Assembly (NCBI GenBank): GCA_903921455.1
Contig: CAIXPZ010000149.1
Location: forward strand, 7,660 to 71,659
Source of the DNA: an uncultured Verrucomicrobia subdivision 3 bacterium
Lineage (GTDB): Bacteria; Verrucomicrobiota; Verrucomicrobiae; Limisphaerales; UBA11358
Direction of reading: 5' to 3'
Length of the DNA stretch: 64,000 nucleotides
A model generated the notes under the pieces. That model worked only from the letters and a program-made list of their open reading frames with translations. It was not told the origin of the DNA and did no database searches. A program made the position numbers and the translations under genes. Shown piece after piece: positions 26,648-35,042 of this stretch; position 1 is the stretch's first letter, and every line of letters starts with the position of its first letter.

Positions 26648-28513
26648 ATGAAAAACATCAGTGCCATCGACCTCATCATCATCGTGCTTTACCTCGCCGG
26701 CATCGTCGGTGCGGGGGTGTGGGTGGGATTGCGCAAGCGCCAGGGCAGCGAGGCGGGCAGTTATTTTCTCGCCGGCAACACCTTGAGTTGGTCGTCCATC
26801 GGACTGGCGCTGTTTGCGACGAACATCTCCTGTCTGCACCTGGTCAGCCTGGCGCAGGCGGGCTACGACTCCGGTTTGCTCATGGGTAATTTCGAGTGGC
26901 TCGCTGCTTACACGCTGATTGTATTAAGCCTGTTCTTCGTGCCTTTTTATATGCGAGCGAAAGTGGCGACACTGCCGGACTTTCTCGAAAAAAGATATTG
27001 CACCGAATGTCGTGACTGGCTCGCGGGACTCTCGATGTTGACGGCAATCATCTTCAACATCGCCTTTCCGCTTTCGACCGGTTGGCTCGTGCTGCATGGT
27101 GTTTTCGGCATTGATAAATGGGTTTGTATCATCACGTTGACGACGCTCACGGCGATCTACACCATTCTTGGCGGACTCTCGGCGGTGGTGCTCACGGAGA
27201 CGATTCAAGCCGTTATTTTGCTAACCGGTTCCATCATCATCACCGCGCTGGCCTACACCAAAGTCGGCGGCTGGCATGGCATGACCGATCAGCTTAACGC
27301 CAGCGGCGAAACCATCAAGTTGACCATGCTGCGGTCGCCAGCCGACGAACCCGGTCTCCCATGGTATGCGGTGTTGCTGGGCTATCCGGCGTTGAGCATC
27401 TGGTATTGGTGCGCCGACCAGACGATTGTTCAACGCGTGCTCGGCGCGAAGGATGAAAACCACGCGCGCACCGGCCCACTGTTTTGCGGACTCATCAAGG
27501 TGTTTCCGGTGTTCGTATTTATCCTGCCCGGCCTGATGTTTCTGACCATGATTCAAGGTGGCAAACTCGATGGCCTCGCGCAACTGCGCGTTCGCAGCGA
27601 ACAAACCGTCGCCGCTTCCGGCAAACAGTATCAACTCGAACTCACCGGCAAGGTGCTTGGTGGGCAAACGCAAAAAATCAGTTTCACCGATGGCCAGGCT
27701 CCGCTCGACTTGACCAAGGAACTTTCCAACGACGGTCAGCCGCTCACGCTGATGACCGGCCTTGATGCAAAAAAACTCGTCCTGCCCGCGAACGTCACCG
27801 TGATGACGTCGAAGGAAACCTACGGCCTGATGATCAAGAACTTGATGCCCGTCGGTTTGTTTGGCGTCATGGCGGCGGCGTTGATGGCGGCGCTCATGGG
27901 CAACCTAGCCAGCGCGTCGAACTCCATCGCCACACTGTTCAGCTATGATTTGTGGCGACGCTTTCGCCCGGCCACACCGGAGCACCGGCTCGTTTTGATC
28001 GGTCGGCTGGCCTCACTCGCGGCGTTCTTGCTCGGCATCGGACTGGTGCCGTTGCTCGACAATTACAAGAGCATTTTCGCCGGTATCAACGACATCATCG
28101 CACACATCGCGCCGCCGGTTTCGTGCGTGTTCGCACTGGGAGTATTCTGGCCGCGCGCGTCGGCATTCAGCGCCAAGTGGACGATGTGGGTCGGCTCGCT
28201 GACCGGCGCGCTCGTGTTCACCGGCAAGACGCTGCACGTCTGGAAGCCGGAAACCTTTGGCTGGATTCCAGGATTTATCTATCTAACGCCGTTCATGCTC
28301 ATGGCGTTTTACCTGCTGTGCTTTTGTATCGTGTTGCAAGTGTCGCTGACGCTGCTGCGGCCGAAACTCGCGGCCGAAGATCCGCAGAAGCTTTACTGGC
28401 CGCATCCGTTCGACGCGCTGAAATCGCCCGGCTGGCCAGGGCTGGCGAATTACAAATTTCTCGCCGCGATGGTCTTCATCGCCATGTGCGTGCTCTATTA
28501 CATTTTCCGTTAA
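26648..28513 (+). CDS. Sodium:solute symporter (SSS family) for sugar uptake
   Basis: A 621-residue inner-membrane protein of the SGLT-like SSS family, with about 13-14 hydrophobic segments. The start 'LDIIIVLYLAGIVGAGVWVGLRKR' type and 'YPALSIWYWCADQTIVQRVLGAKD' are diagnostic, as is 'GVMAAALMAALMGNLASASNSIATLF'. It would import the released deoxyhexose with Na+. Residues about 303-386 form a hydrophilic insertion between two membrane segments, which most members lack. It is placed among the GH29 genes (22 and 18 base gaps) and is very probably cotranscribed with them. Confidence 0.9.
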   Translation: MKNISAIDLIIIVLYLAGIVGAGVWVGLRKRQGSEAGSYFLAGNTLSWSSIGLALFATNISCLHLVSLAQAGYDSGLLMGNFEWLAAYTLIVLSLFFVPFYMRAKVATLPDFLEKRYCTECRDWLAGLSMLTAIIFNIAFPLSTGWLVLHGVFGIDKWVCIITLTTLTAIYTILGGLSAVVLTETIQAVILLTGSIIITALAYTKVGGWHGMTDQLNASGETIKLTMLRSPADEPGLPWYAVLLGYPALSIWYWCADQTIVQRVLGAKDENHARTGPLFCGLIKVFPVFVFILPGLMFLTMIQGGKLDGLAQLRVRSEQTVAASGKQYQLELTGKVLGGQTQKISFTDGQAPLDLTKELSNDGQPLTLMTGLDAKKLVLPANVTVMTSKETYGLMIKNLMPVGLFGVMAAALMAALMGNLASASNSIATLFSYDLWRRFRPATPEHRLVLIGRLASLAAFLLGIGLVPLLDNYKSIFAGINDIIAHIAPPVSCVFALGVFWPRASAFSAKWTMWVGSLTGALVFTGKTLHVWKPETFGWIPGFIYLTPFMLMAFYLLCFCIVLQVSLTLLRPKLAAEDPQKLYWPHPFDALKSPGWPGLANYKFLAAMVFIAMCVLYYIFR

Positions 28514-28531
28514 ACCAAACCACTCAAAGAA

Positions 28532-30043
28532 ATGTCATTCAACTACAAAACCAAAACTGTTTTTGCCGCACTAGCCGCCGTTGCGGTTATTGCTCTCCCC
28601 AGCCGGGCGAGTGACGCCGCGCTGGCCGAACAGTTGAAGTCCATTGACCAGACGATGGCCAAAGGCCCGTTCCAACCCGAATGGGACTCGTTGAAAGCGC
28701 ACCAGGATCCCGAGTGGTTTCGCGACGCGAAGTTCGGCATCTACACGCACTGGGGGCCGGTGACCGTCGGTGCGGAAGACGGGCCGTCCGGCGGGCAATG
28801 GTATGGCCACAGCATGTATGACACGAACAGTCCGACGTTCCGCTATCACCAGAAAAAATTCGGCGACCAACACACGGTTGGCTACAAAGACATGGTGCCG
28901 AAGTTCACAGCGGAGAAATTCAACGCCGAAGCCTGGGCGGAATTGTTCCTGAAGGCCGGCGCGAAATTCGCCGGCCCGGTGGCCGCGCATCACGATAATT
29001 TCGCCATGTGGGATTCACGGCTCACGCGCTGGAACAGTCAAAACATGGGGCCGCACCGCGATATCACTGGTGAACTCGAAAAGGCCATTCGTGCTCTCGG
29101 GATGAAATTCATTATGACGTTTCATCACGGCTATGCGTGGCGCTACTTTGAACCCGCATTCAAGTTTGATGCGGCCGACGGGCAAAACGCCGATCTTTAC
29201 ACCGAAGTTCACGCGCCCAAAGCACCGCCCAGCCAGCACTTTCAGGATATGTGGCTGGCGATGGTAGACGAAGTATTAAGTAAATATCAGCCCGATCTCA
29301 TCTGGTTTGATTTTGAATTTTTTGCGGTCATTCAACCGGAATATCAGCAGAAACTTTTCGCCACGGCCTACGATTGGGCGGCCCAAAACAACCGCACCCT
29401 CGGGGTCTGCCAGAAATCGCGCGACATCCACAAATACACCAGCATTCTGGATTTTGAACGCGGACGCGAAGACAAGTTGGTGCCGTATCCGTGGCTGACG
29501 GATTCGATGGTCGGCGACTGGTTTCACCGGAAATCCACAACTTACAAATCCGTCAGCACGCTGGTTGGTATGCTCGTGGACATCGTGTCCAAAAACGGCT
29601 GTCTGCTCCTGGATGTCGGGCCGGCGGCGGACGGCACGATTCCGCCAACGGCGCGTGAACGCCTGCTCGGCATGGGTGACTGGCTGCGCGTCAACGGCGA
29701 GGCGATTTACAGCACACGTCCTTGGAAAATTTATGGCGAAGGGCCGACGAAACAGGCCAAGACCGGAGGCTTTAGCGAAAACGCCGACCAGCCGTTCACC
29801 GCACAGGACATCCGTTTCACGACGAAGGTCGATGCGCTTTACGCGATTGCGCTAGCGGTGCCACAAGGCGAAGTAAAAATCTATTCACTCAGCCTCGCAG
29901 CCGGGAAAATTGATGCCATCACACTGCTCGGCAGCGATGCAAAGCTGGATTGGAAACAGGATGCCGACTCGCTCACTATTCAGCCTGTCGAGAAATGGCC
30001 TTGCCCGCACGCCGTCGCTTTCAAGATCACGTTCAAGAAATAA
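28532..30043 (+). CDS. Secreted GH29 alpha-L-fucosidase, third copy
   Basis: A 503-residue exported enzyme, more distant from the other two. Signal peptide 1-26 (cleavage after SRA). The catalytic domain has 'PEWFRDAKFGIYTHWGPVTV', HHDNF (153-157) and the nucleophile Asp260 in 'LIWFDFEF'. The C-terminal beta-sandwich (residues 405-503, 'DIRFTTKVDALYAIAL') is typical of the longer eukaryote-like GH29 A group, which accepts a broader range of fucosides. It follows the symporter by 18 bases and precedes the mutarotase by 15. Confidence 0.92.
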   Translation: MSFNYKTKTVFAALAAVAVIALPSRASDAALAEQLKSIDQTMAKGPFQPEWDSLKAHQDPEWFRDAKFGIYTHWGPVTVGAEDGPSGGQWYGHSMYDTNSPTFRYHQKKFGDQHTVGYKDMVPKFTAEKFNAEAWAELFLKAGAKFAGPVAAHHDNFAMWDSRLTRWNSQNMGPHRDITGELEKAIRALGMKFIMTFHHGYAWRYFEPAFKFDAADGQNADLYTEVHAPKAPPSQHFQDMWLAMVDEVLSKYQPDLIWFDFEFFAVIQPEYQQKLFATAYDWAAQNNRTLGVCQKSRDIHKYTSILDFERGREDKLVPYPWLTDSMVGDWFHRKSTTYKSVSTLVGMLVDIVSKNGCLLLDVGPAADGTIPPTARERLLGMGDWLRVNGEAIYSTRPWKIYGEGPTKQAKTGGFSENADQPFTAQDIRFTTKVDALYAIALAVPQGEVKIYSLSLAAGKIDAITLLGSDAKLDWKQDADSLTIQPVEKWPCPHAVAFKITFKK

Positions 30044-30058
30044 CCAACTAAACATTGC

Positions 30059-30475
30059 ATGAAAAAAATTATCCAAAACATATTGCCACTACTGGGGCTG
30101 TTCGTTTTGATCGGGTGCGCCACCCCGCAGCCGCAAGTCACGCGCTATGCTTGGGTCACCGGCCTGAAGCCGGATAAGGCCGAGCGCTACGAGGATTTGC
30201 ACGCACATCCGTGGCCGGCCGTGAATCAAATGATCAAAGCCTGCCACATTCAGAACTTTTCCATCCACGAACGCGAGATCAACGGCCAGCTTTATCTGTT
30301 CGCATATCTGGAATATGCCGGCACAAATTTCGATGCCGATATGAAACACATGGCGGCCGATCCGGAGACCGTGCGCTGGTGGAAAGAAACCGACCCGTGC
30401 CAATCGCCGCTACCGGATGCCGCCGCCAAAGGGAAAATCTGGAGCGACACCAAGGAGGTCTATTTTCTGCCGTGA
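30059..30475 (+). CDS. Exported L-rhamnose/L-fucose mutarotase-like lipoprotein
   Basis: A 138-residue protein that starts with a lipoprotein signal (LLGLFVLIGC, lipidated Cys near residue 20) and then a RhaM domain: 'VTRYAWVTGLKPDKAERYEDLHAHPWPAVNQMIK', 'NFSIHEREING.LYLFAYLEY' and 'WWKETDPCQSPLP' follow the family. The enzyme interconverts alpha and beta anomers of the deoxy sugar. RhaM is normally cytoplasmic, so the export signal is unusual and would put it next to the secreted fucosidases. Its stop overlaps the GTG of the next gene (GTGA). Confidence 0.85.
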   Translation: MKKIIQNILPLLGLFVLIGCATPQPQVTRYAWVTGLKPDKAERYEDLHAHPWPAVNQMIKACHIQNFSIHEREINGQLYLFAYLEYAGTNFDADMKHMAADPETVRWWKETDPCQSPLPDAAAKGKIWSDTKEVYFLP

Positions 30476-31488
30476 AGTCGCTTGTGTTACAACAACCCGG
30501 CGCGTTCGCCTGGACCGATGTCGCCGAGCCGAGGCCCGCCAGCGGCGAAGCCCTCGTGCGCGTGCGCCGATGCGGTGTCTGCGGCACGGATATCCACGCG
30601 TTTGCGGGCAAGCAGCCGTTCTTCAGCTACCCGCGCCGACTCGGACATGAGCTGTGCGTCGAAATTATTTCGGCGCCGGCCAACAGCGGTCTGTCGGCCG
30701 GGGATCTCTGCGCGGTCGAGGCGTATTACTTTTGCGGCACATGTCCGGCCTGTCATGCGGGTAAGACCAATTGCTGCAAAAAACTCAGAGTCCTTGGCGT
30801 GCATATTGACGGCGGTCACGCGCCGTTGATGACTGTGCCGGTGGATCAGTTGCATCGTGCCAACACACTTTCGCCGGAGCAAATTGCGCTGGTCGAACCA
30901 CTGGTCATTGGCGCACATGGGGTGGAACGCGCCGCGCCAAAACCTGGCGAGCCGACGGTCATCATCGGTATGGGGCCGATTGGATTGTCCGCGGCAATTT
31001 TTGCCAAGGCCGCCGGCGCGAATCTGGTGTGCGTGGATGTGCAGGCCAACCGTTTGAATTTTGCCTGCGAGAAAATGCAACTTGGCAAAGCCATTTCGGC
31101 CGACGCCAATCTCGGGGCAAATCTTCAGAAACATTTCGGCCAGTTGCCGTCGGTGCTGATCGATGCCACCGGCAATTCAGCTGCGATGCGCGGAACATTT
31201 CAACTCGCCGAGCACGGTGGTCGGATTGTGTTTCTCGGCTTGTTCATCGGCGAGCTGGCGTTTGACGACCCGAATTTTCATCGTCGCGAGCTGACCTTGA
31301 TGGCCAGTCGCGCCGGCTTGAGCGGCACCTTCCGTGAAGTCATCCGGCTCATGGAAACTAAGAAAATTAATGTGCTGCCGCTCATCACGCACCGGTTTGG
31401 TTTCTTTGATACAGCGGAGCGGCTGCCGCAAATTCACCGCGAAGCCGGACTCGTCAAAGCCATGATTGATTTCGACAACATAATTTAA
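30472..31488 (+). CDS. Zinc-containing alcohol dehydrogenase (candidate deoxysugar dehydrogenase)
   Basis: A 338-residue MDR-family enzyme. Catalytic zinc residues are C37, H59 and E60 (GVCGTD, LGHE), and structural zinc cysteines are C88, C91, C94 and C102. 'VIIGMGPIGLSAAIFAKAAGA' is the NAD(P) fold. The GTG start at 30472 overlaps the stop of the mutarotase gene (GTGA). It may oxidise L-fucose or L-rhamnose to the lactone, or act on lactaldehyde. I cannot choose between these from sequence. The position between the mutarotase and dehydratase genes fits a first-step dehydrogenase. Confidence 0.85.
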   Translation: MKSLVLQQPGAFAWTDVAEPRPASGEALVRVRRCGVCGTDIHAFAGKQPFFSYPRRLGHELCVEIISAPANSGLSAGDLCAVEAYYFCGTCPACHAGKTNCCKKLRVLGVHIDGGHAPLMTVPVDQLHRANTLSPEQIALVEPLVIGAHGVERAAPKPGEPTVIIGMGPIGLSAAIFAKAAGANLVCVDVQANRLNFACEKMQLGKAISADANLGANLQKHFGQLPSVLIDATGNSAAMRGTFQLAEHGGRIVFLGLFIGELAFDDPNFHRRELTLMASRAGLSGTFREVIRLMETKKINVLPLITHRFGFFDTAERLPQIHREAGLVKAMIDFDNII

Positions 31489-31489
31489 A

Positions 31490-32602
31490 ATGAAAATTAC
31501 CAAACTTGAACCCATTATTCTCCACGCTCCCGTCACGCGCGGCGGCATTGCCGACAGCACGCACAAACTTTCCCACTGGGGCGCGCCTGGCGTGGCGATC
31601 CACACCGACACTGACCACATCGGCTACGGATTTTCCGGCACGCATGCCCATCTGCCGACCGACCGGCTGATCGTGGATTGCATCATCCACAGTTTCGGCC
31701 CGCTGCTGCTGGGCGAAGACCCGCGCGAAGTTTTGTCACTTTGGGAAAAACTGCACAAGCAGGCGGAAATTTACTGGGTCGGCCGTGCCGGCATCACGCA
31801 TCTGGCGCTCGGTGCGATTGATATTGCGCTGTGGGATTTGAAATCCAAGGAAGCCGGCGTGCCGCTGTGGAAACTGCTCGGCGGTTCGGCAAAGAAAAAA
31901 GTCGAGGCCTACAACACCGACGGCGGCTGGCTGAACTGGCCCTTGAAAACGGTCGTGTCCGACTGCAAACGGCTCGTGGAAAAAGAAGGCTACCGCGCGG
32001 TGAAATTGAAAGTCGGTGGGCCGAATCCGCGCGAGGATTTGCGCCGCGTCGAAGCCGTACGCAAGGCGCTCGGGCCGGAGATCCGGATCATGACGGACGC
32101 GAATGGCCGCTGGACTTTGCCACAGGCAATGCAGACCGCCGGACGTTTGAAAGATTTCGACATTGTGTGGATTGAGGAGCCGATTTATTTCGACGATGTG
32201 GAAGGTCACCGCCGTTTGGCCGAGGCCATTGAAACGCCAATTGCGCTGGGCGAACAGCTTTACACCGCATCCGCGTTTCGCGATTTCATCCATGCCGGCG
32301 CGGTGCATTACGTCCAGCCGGACGTGGTGCGGTTGGCGGGCATCACCGAATTCTGGCAGGTCGCAGACATGGCGCGCTGCTACAGCCTGCCGGTGGTTCC
32401 GCATGTCGGTGATATGTGCCAGGTGCATCAGCACCTTTGTTTCGCGCATGCGGCGTGTTCGCTGCTCGAATACATACCATGGCTGCGTGACTGGATGGAA
32501 ACCCCGGCAAAGATTGTGGACGGCTTTTACATCGCGCCCGAATCGCCCGGTGCCGGCATGACGCCGAGCAAGAAGGCGCTCAAGACGATCAATAAAATTT
32601 AA
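31490..32602 (+). CDS. Enolase-superfamily dehydratase (mandelate racemase-like), candidate aldonate dehydratase
   Basis: A 370-residue enzyme with the KxK base motif (K172, K174 in 'KLKVG'), metal ligands D203, E229 and E255, and His305 in 'VVPHVGD' as the second base. All three acidic ligands are present, so it should be active. It likely abstracts the alpha proton of a six-carbon acid sugar and eliminates water to a 2-keto-3-deoxy acid. By context the substrate would be L-fuconate or a related 6-deoxy acid. One-base gap after the alcohol dehydrogenase stop, so the genes are cotranscribed. Confidence 0.87.
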   Translation: MKITKLEPIILHAPVTRGGIADSTHKLSHWGAPGVAIHTDTDHIGYGFSGTHAHLPTDRLIVDCIIHSFGPLLLGEDPREVLSLWEKLHKQAEIYWVGRAGITHLALGAIDIALWDLKSKEAGVPLWKLLGGSAKKKVEAYNTDGGWLNWPLKTVVSDCKRLVEKEGYRAVKLKVGGPNPREDLRRVEAVRKALGPEIRIMTDANGRWTLPQAMQTAGRLKDFDIVWIEEPIYFDDVEGHRRLAEAIETPIALGEQLYTASAFRDFIHAGAVHYVQPDVVRLAGITEFWQVADMARCYSLPVVPHVGDMCQVHQHLCFAHAACSLLEYIPWLRDWMETPAKIVDGFYIAPESPGAGMTPSKKALKTINKI

Positions 32603-32610
32603 ATTTTCCG

Positions 32611-33378
32611 ATGAACTCAGAAACGCCATTTCGACTCGAAGGTGAAACCGCGCTCATCACCGGCGGCGGCACGGGCATCGGCTTGGGCATTGCGCGGTGC
32701 TTGGTCAAGGCTGGCGCGCGCGTGGTGCTGGTTGGCCGGCGCGAAAGTGAATTGGCCAAAGCCGGCGCGGAGTTGGGCACGAACGCGTCGTTCGTCGCGC
32801 AGGATGTGACGCGCTTTGACGAAATACCGGCTTTGGTGCAGCGCGCCGAACAAGCCGCAGGCACCCCGATTTCCATTCTCGTGAACAATGCCGGCGTGCA
32901 TCTGAAAAAATTCGCCGTGGACACCACGCCAGAAGAATTTCAAACCATATTCACCACGCACGTTCTCGCCGCGCACGCGCTGACGCGGGCGCTGATTCCC
33001 GGCCTGGTCGCGCGCGGGCGCGGCTCGATTCTGTTCACCTCCTCGATGGCCGCGTTCATGGGCGTGCCGCAGGTCATGGCTTACGCCGCGGCGAAGAGCG
33101 CGTATTTCGGCATGGTTTCCACGCTCTCGGCGGAACTCGCGGCGAAAGGTGTGCGCGTGAATGCCATCGCGCCCGGCTGGATTTTCAGCGAGATGTCGCG
33201 CAAGGCCCTCGACAACGATCCGGCGCGCAAATCCAAAGTGATGTCCCGCATTCAAATAGGGCGGATGGGACAGCCGGAGGACATCGGTTGGGCGGCAGTT
33301 TATCTCTGCTCCTCCGAAGCGAATTATGTCACCGGTGTCATGCTGCCGGTGGATGGCGGCGCGGCTGTGGGATTTTAA
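32611..33378 (+). CDS. Short-chain dehydrogenase/reductase (SDR)
   Basis: A 255-residue classical SDR: TGGGTGIG (nucleotide binding), 'LVNNAG' and the catalytic 'SSMAAFM...YAAAK' (Ser-Tyr-Lys) followed by 'RVNAIAPGWI'. It would oxidise a sugar or sugar acid with NAD(P). In non-phosphorylative fucose routes an SDR oxidises L-fucose, and another oxidises 2-keto-3-deoxy-L-fuconate. It lies 8 bases after the dehydratase gene in the same operon. Substrate is inferred from position. Confidence 0.88.
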   Translation: MNSETPFRLEGETALITGGGTGIGLGIARCLVKAGARVVLVGRRESELAKAGAELGTNASFVAQDVTRFDEIPALVQRAEQAAGTPISILVNNAGVHLKKFAVDTTPEEFQTIFTTHVLAAHALTRALIPGLVARGRGSILFTSSMAAFMGVPQVMAYAAAKSAYFGMVSTLSAELAAKGVRVNAIAPGWIFSEMSRKALDNDPARKSKVMSRIQIGRMGQPEDIGWAAVYLCSSEANYVTGVMLPVDGGAAVGF

Positions 33379-33392
33379 AAAAGGAATGTTTT

Positions 33393-34160
33393 ATGTTACT
33401 GAAGGATAAAGTAATTTTTCTCACCGGTGGCTCGACCGGGATCGGCTGGGATTGTGCCAAGGCCTATGCAGTGGAGGGCGCAAAAGTAGTGCTCGTAGCG
33501 CGCGGCAAAGAAGCCGTTGAAAAAGCCGCCGCCGAACTTGGCCCACAGCATCTGGGCATGGCGTGTGATGTCTCGCGTGGCGAGGAAGTGAAAGCCGCCT
33601 TGGCCGCGACGCTCTCCCGCTACGGCAAGCTGGACGCCGTTCACAACAACGCCGGAATCGGCGCGCCATCAAAAGCATTGCATGAAACCAACGAGGCGGA
33701 ATGGGACGCGTTGTTCGACATCAATCTGAAAAGTGTGTTTCACACTACCCGCCACGCTTTCGGCGCGCTCAAGGCCAGCAAGGGTTGCATCCTGAACACC
33801 AGCAGCCTGGTCGGCGTGATGGGACAGGAAATTCACGCCGCTTACACCGCAACGAAAGGCGGCATGAATGCGCTCACCAAATCCATGGCGCTGGATTATG
33901 CCAAGCACGGGATCCGCGTGAACGCCGTTTGTCCCGCCGGCACGTGGACGCCGATGCTCCGCCAATGGTGTGCCGCGCAGCCGGATCCAGGTTCCATCGA
34001 GCGGTATCTCGACGAGATTCATCCACTGGGTTATTGCCCGGAAGGCGATGTCATTGCCGATCCGTGCGTATTTTTGCTTTCAGACAAGGCGCGGTTTATC
34101 ACTGGCCACATCATGCACGTCAGCGGCGGGGCGGAACTCGGCTATCGCCGACCGCTTTGA
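33393..34160 (+). CDS. Short-chain dehydrogenase/reductase (SDR), second copy
   Basis: A 255-residue SDR, 14 bases after the first. 'FLTGGSTGIG', 'HNNAGIG', 'NTSSLVGVMGQE...YTATKGG' and 'RVNAVCPAGTWTPML' give the motif set. It is only distantly similar to the neighbouring SDR, so it is not a recent duplicate. The ATG at 33393 is used, since the 35-codon upstream extension overlaps the first SDR's tail. Likely a second oxidation in the deoxysugar route. The exact substrate is unknown. Confidence 0.88.
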   Translation: MLLKDKVIFLTGGSTGIGWDCAKAYAVEGAKVVLVARGKEAVEKAAAELGPQHLGMACDVSRGEEVKAALAATLSRYGKLDAVHNNAGIGAPSKALHETNEAEWDALFDINLKSVFHTTRHAFGALKASKGCILNTSSLVGVMGQEIHAAYTATKGGMNALTKSMALDYAKHGIRVNAVCPAGTWTPMLRQWCAAQPDPGSIERYLDEIHPLGYCPEGDVIADPCVFLLSDKARFITGHIMHVSGGAELGYRRPL

Positions 34161-34182
34161 TTTATCAAAATAATCCGACGCA

Positions 34183-35037
34183 ATGAGCCGGCCAGTTTCC
34201 ATCGTAGATTCGCATGTGCATTTTTGGAATCCGCAGCGGTTGAATTATCCGTGGCTTGCGGGCTTGTCGGCGCTGAACCGTGACTATTTGCCGGACGAGT
34301 ATTCGGTGGCGACACAGAATTGCGGCCTCAATAAATTGATATTCGTCGAGTGTGGCTGCGAGCCAACTCAAAGCCATGCCGAAGTGAAATGGATTTCCGA
34401 ACTCGCGGCGCGCGAAGTCCGCATCAAAGGAATTGTCGCTCATGTTTCATTGGAACGCGGCATCGCCGCGCGTGGTGAACTGGCCGCGCTCGCGCGGATT
34501 CCGCTCGTGAAAGGTGTGCGCCGGAATTTGCAGGGAGAAGCGGATCTGTTTTTTTGTTTGCAGCCGGACTTCCTCGCCGGCGTGCGCGCATTGGCGGATT
34601 TCAATTTCAGTTTTGACTTGTGTGTTGTCCACCGACAGTTGCCAGCGGTGATTGAATTGGTGCGGTGTTGTCCTGAAATCAAATTCATTCTTGATCACTG
34701 TGGCAAGCCCGCCATTCATGAGCGCCAGCTTGATCCGTGGCGTCAGCAAATTTGTGAACTGGCCGCGCTGCCAAATATCGCGTGTAAAATTTCCGGCCTG
34801 CTTACCGAAGCCGATTGCGCCAACTGGAAGCCAGCCGATCTTAAACCATATATTCAGCACATCCTGGACAGTTTCAGTTTTGACCGCGTGCTGTTCGGCG
34901 GCGACTGGCCGGTGCTGAATCTTGCGGGAGATTATTCGCGCTGGCTGGGGGTGCTGGATTTTTGCCTGGCGGGCACTAGTGAAAGGGACTTAAAAAAACT
35001 ATTTCAAACCAACGCGGAAAAGTTCTATCGTATCTGA
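34183..35037 (+). CDS. Amidohydrolase-family lactonase (L-fuconolactonase-like)
   Basis: A 284-residue TIM-barrel hydrolase of the amidohydrolase_2 group. 'IVDSHVHFWNP' holds the HxH metal site, 'LDHCGKP' the conserved His, and 'LFGGDWPV' the catalytic Asp. This is the same layout as L-fucono-1,5-lactonase and L-rhamnono-lactonase, which open the lactone made by the dehydrogenase. It follows the SDR genes and precedes the aldolase by 5 bases, as expected for the pathway order dehydrogenase, lactonase, dehydratase, aldolase. Confidence 0.88.
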   Translation: MSRPVSIVDSHVHFWNPQRLNYPWLAGLSALNRDYLPDEYSVATQNCGLNKLIFVECGCEPTQSHAEVKWISELAAREVRIKGIVAHVSLERGIAARGELAALARIPLVKGVRRNLQGEADLFFCLQPDFLAGVRALADFNFSFDLCVVHRQLPAVIELVRCCPEIKFILDHCGKPAIHERQLDPWRQQICELAALPNIACKISGLLTEADCANWKPADLKPYIQHILDSFSFDRVLFGGDWPVLNLAGDYSRWLGVLDFCLAGTSERDLKKLFQTNAEKFYRI

Positions 35038-35042
35038 AACCT

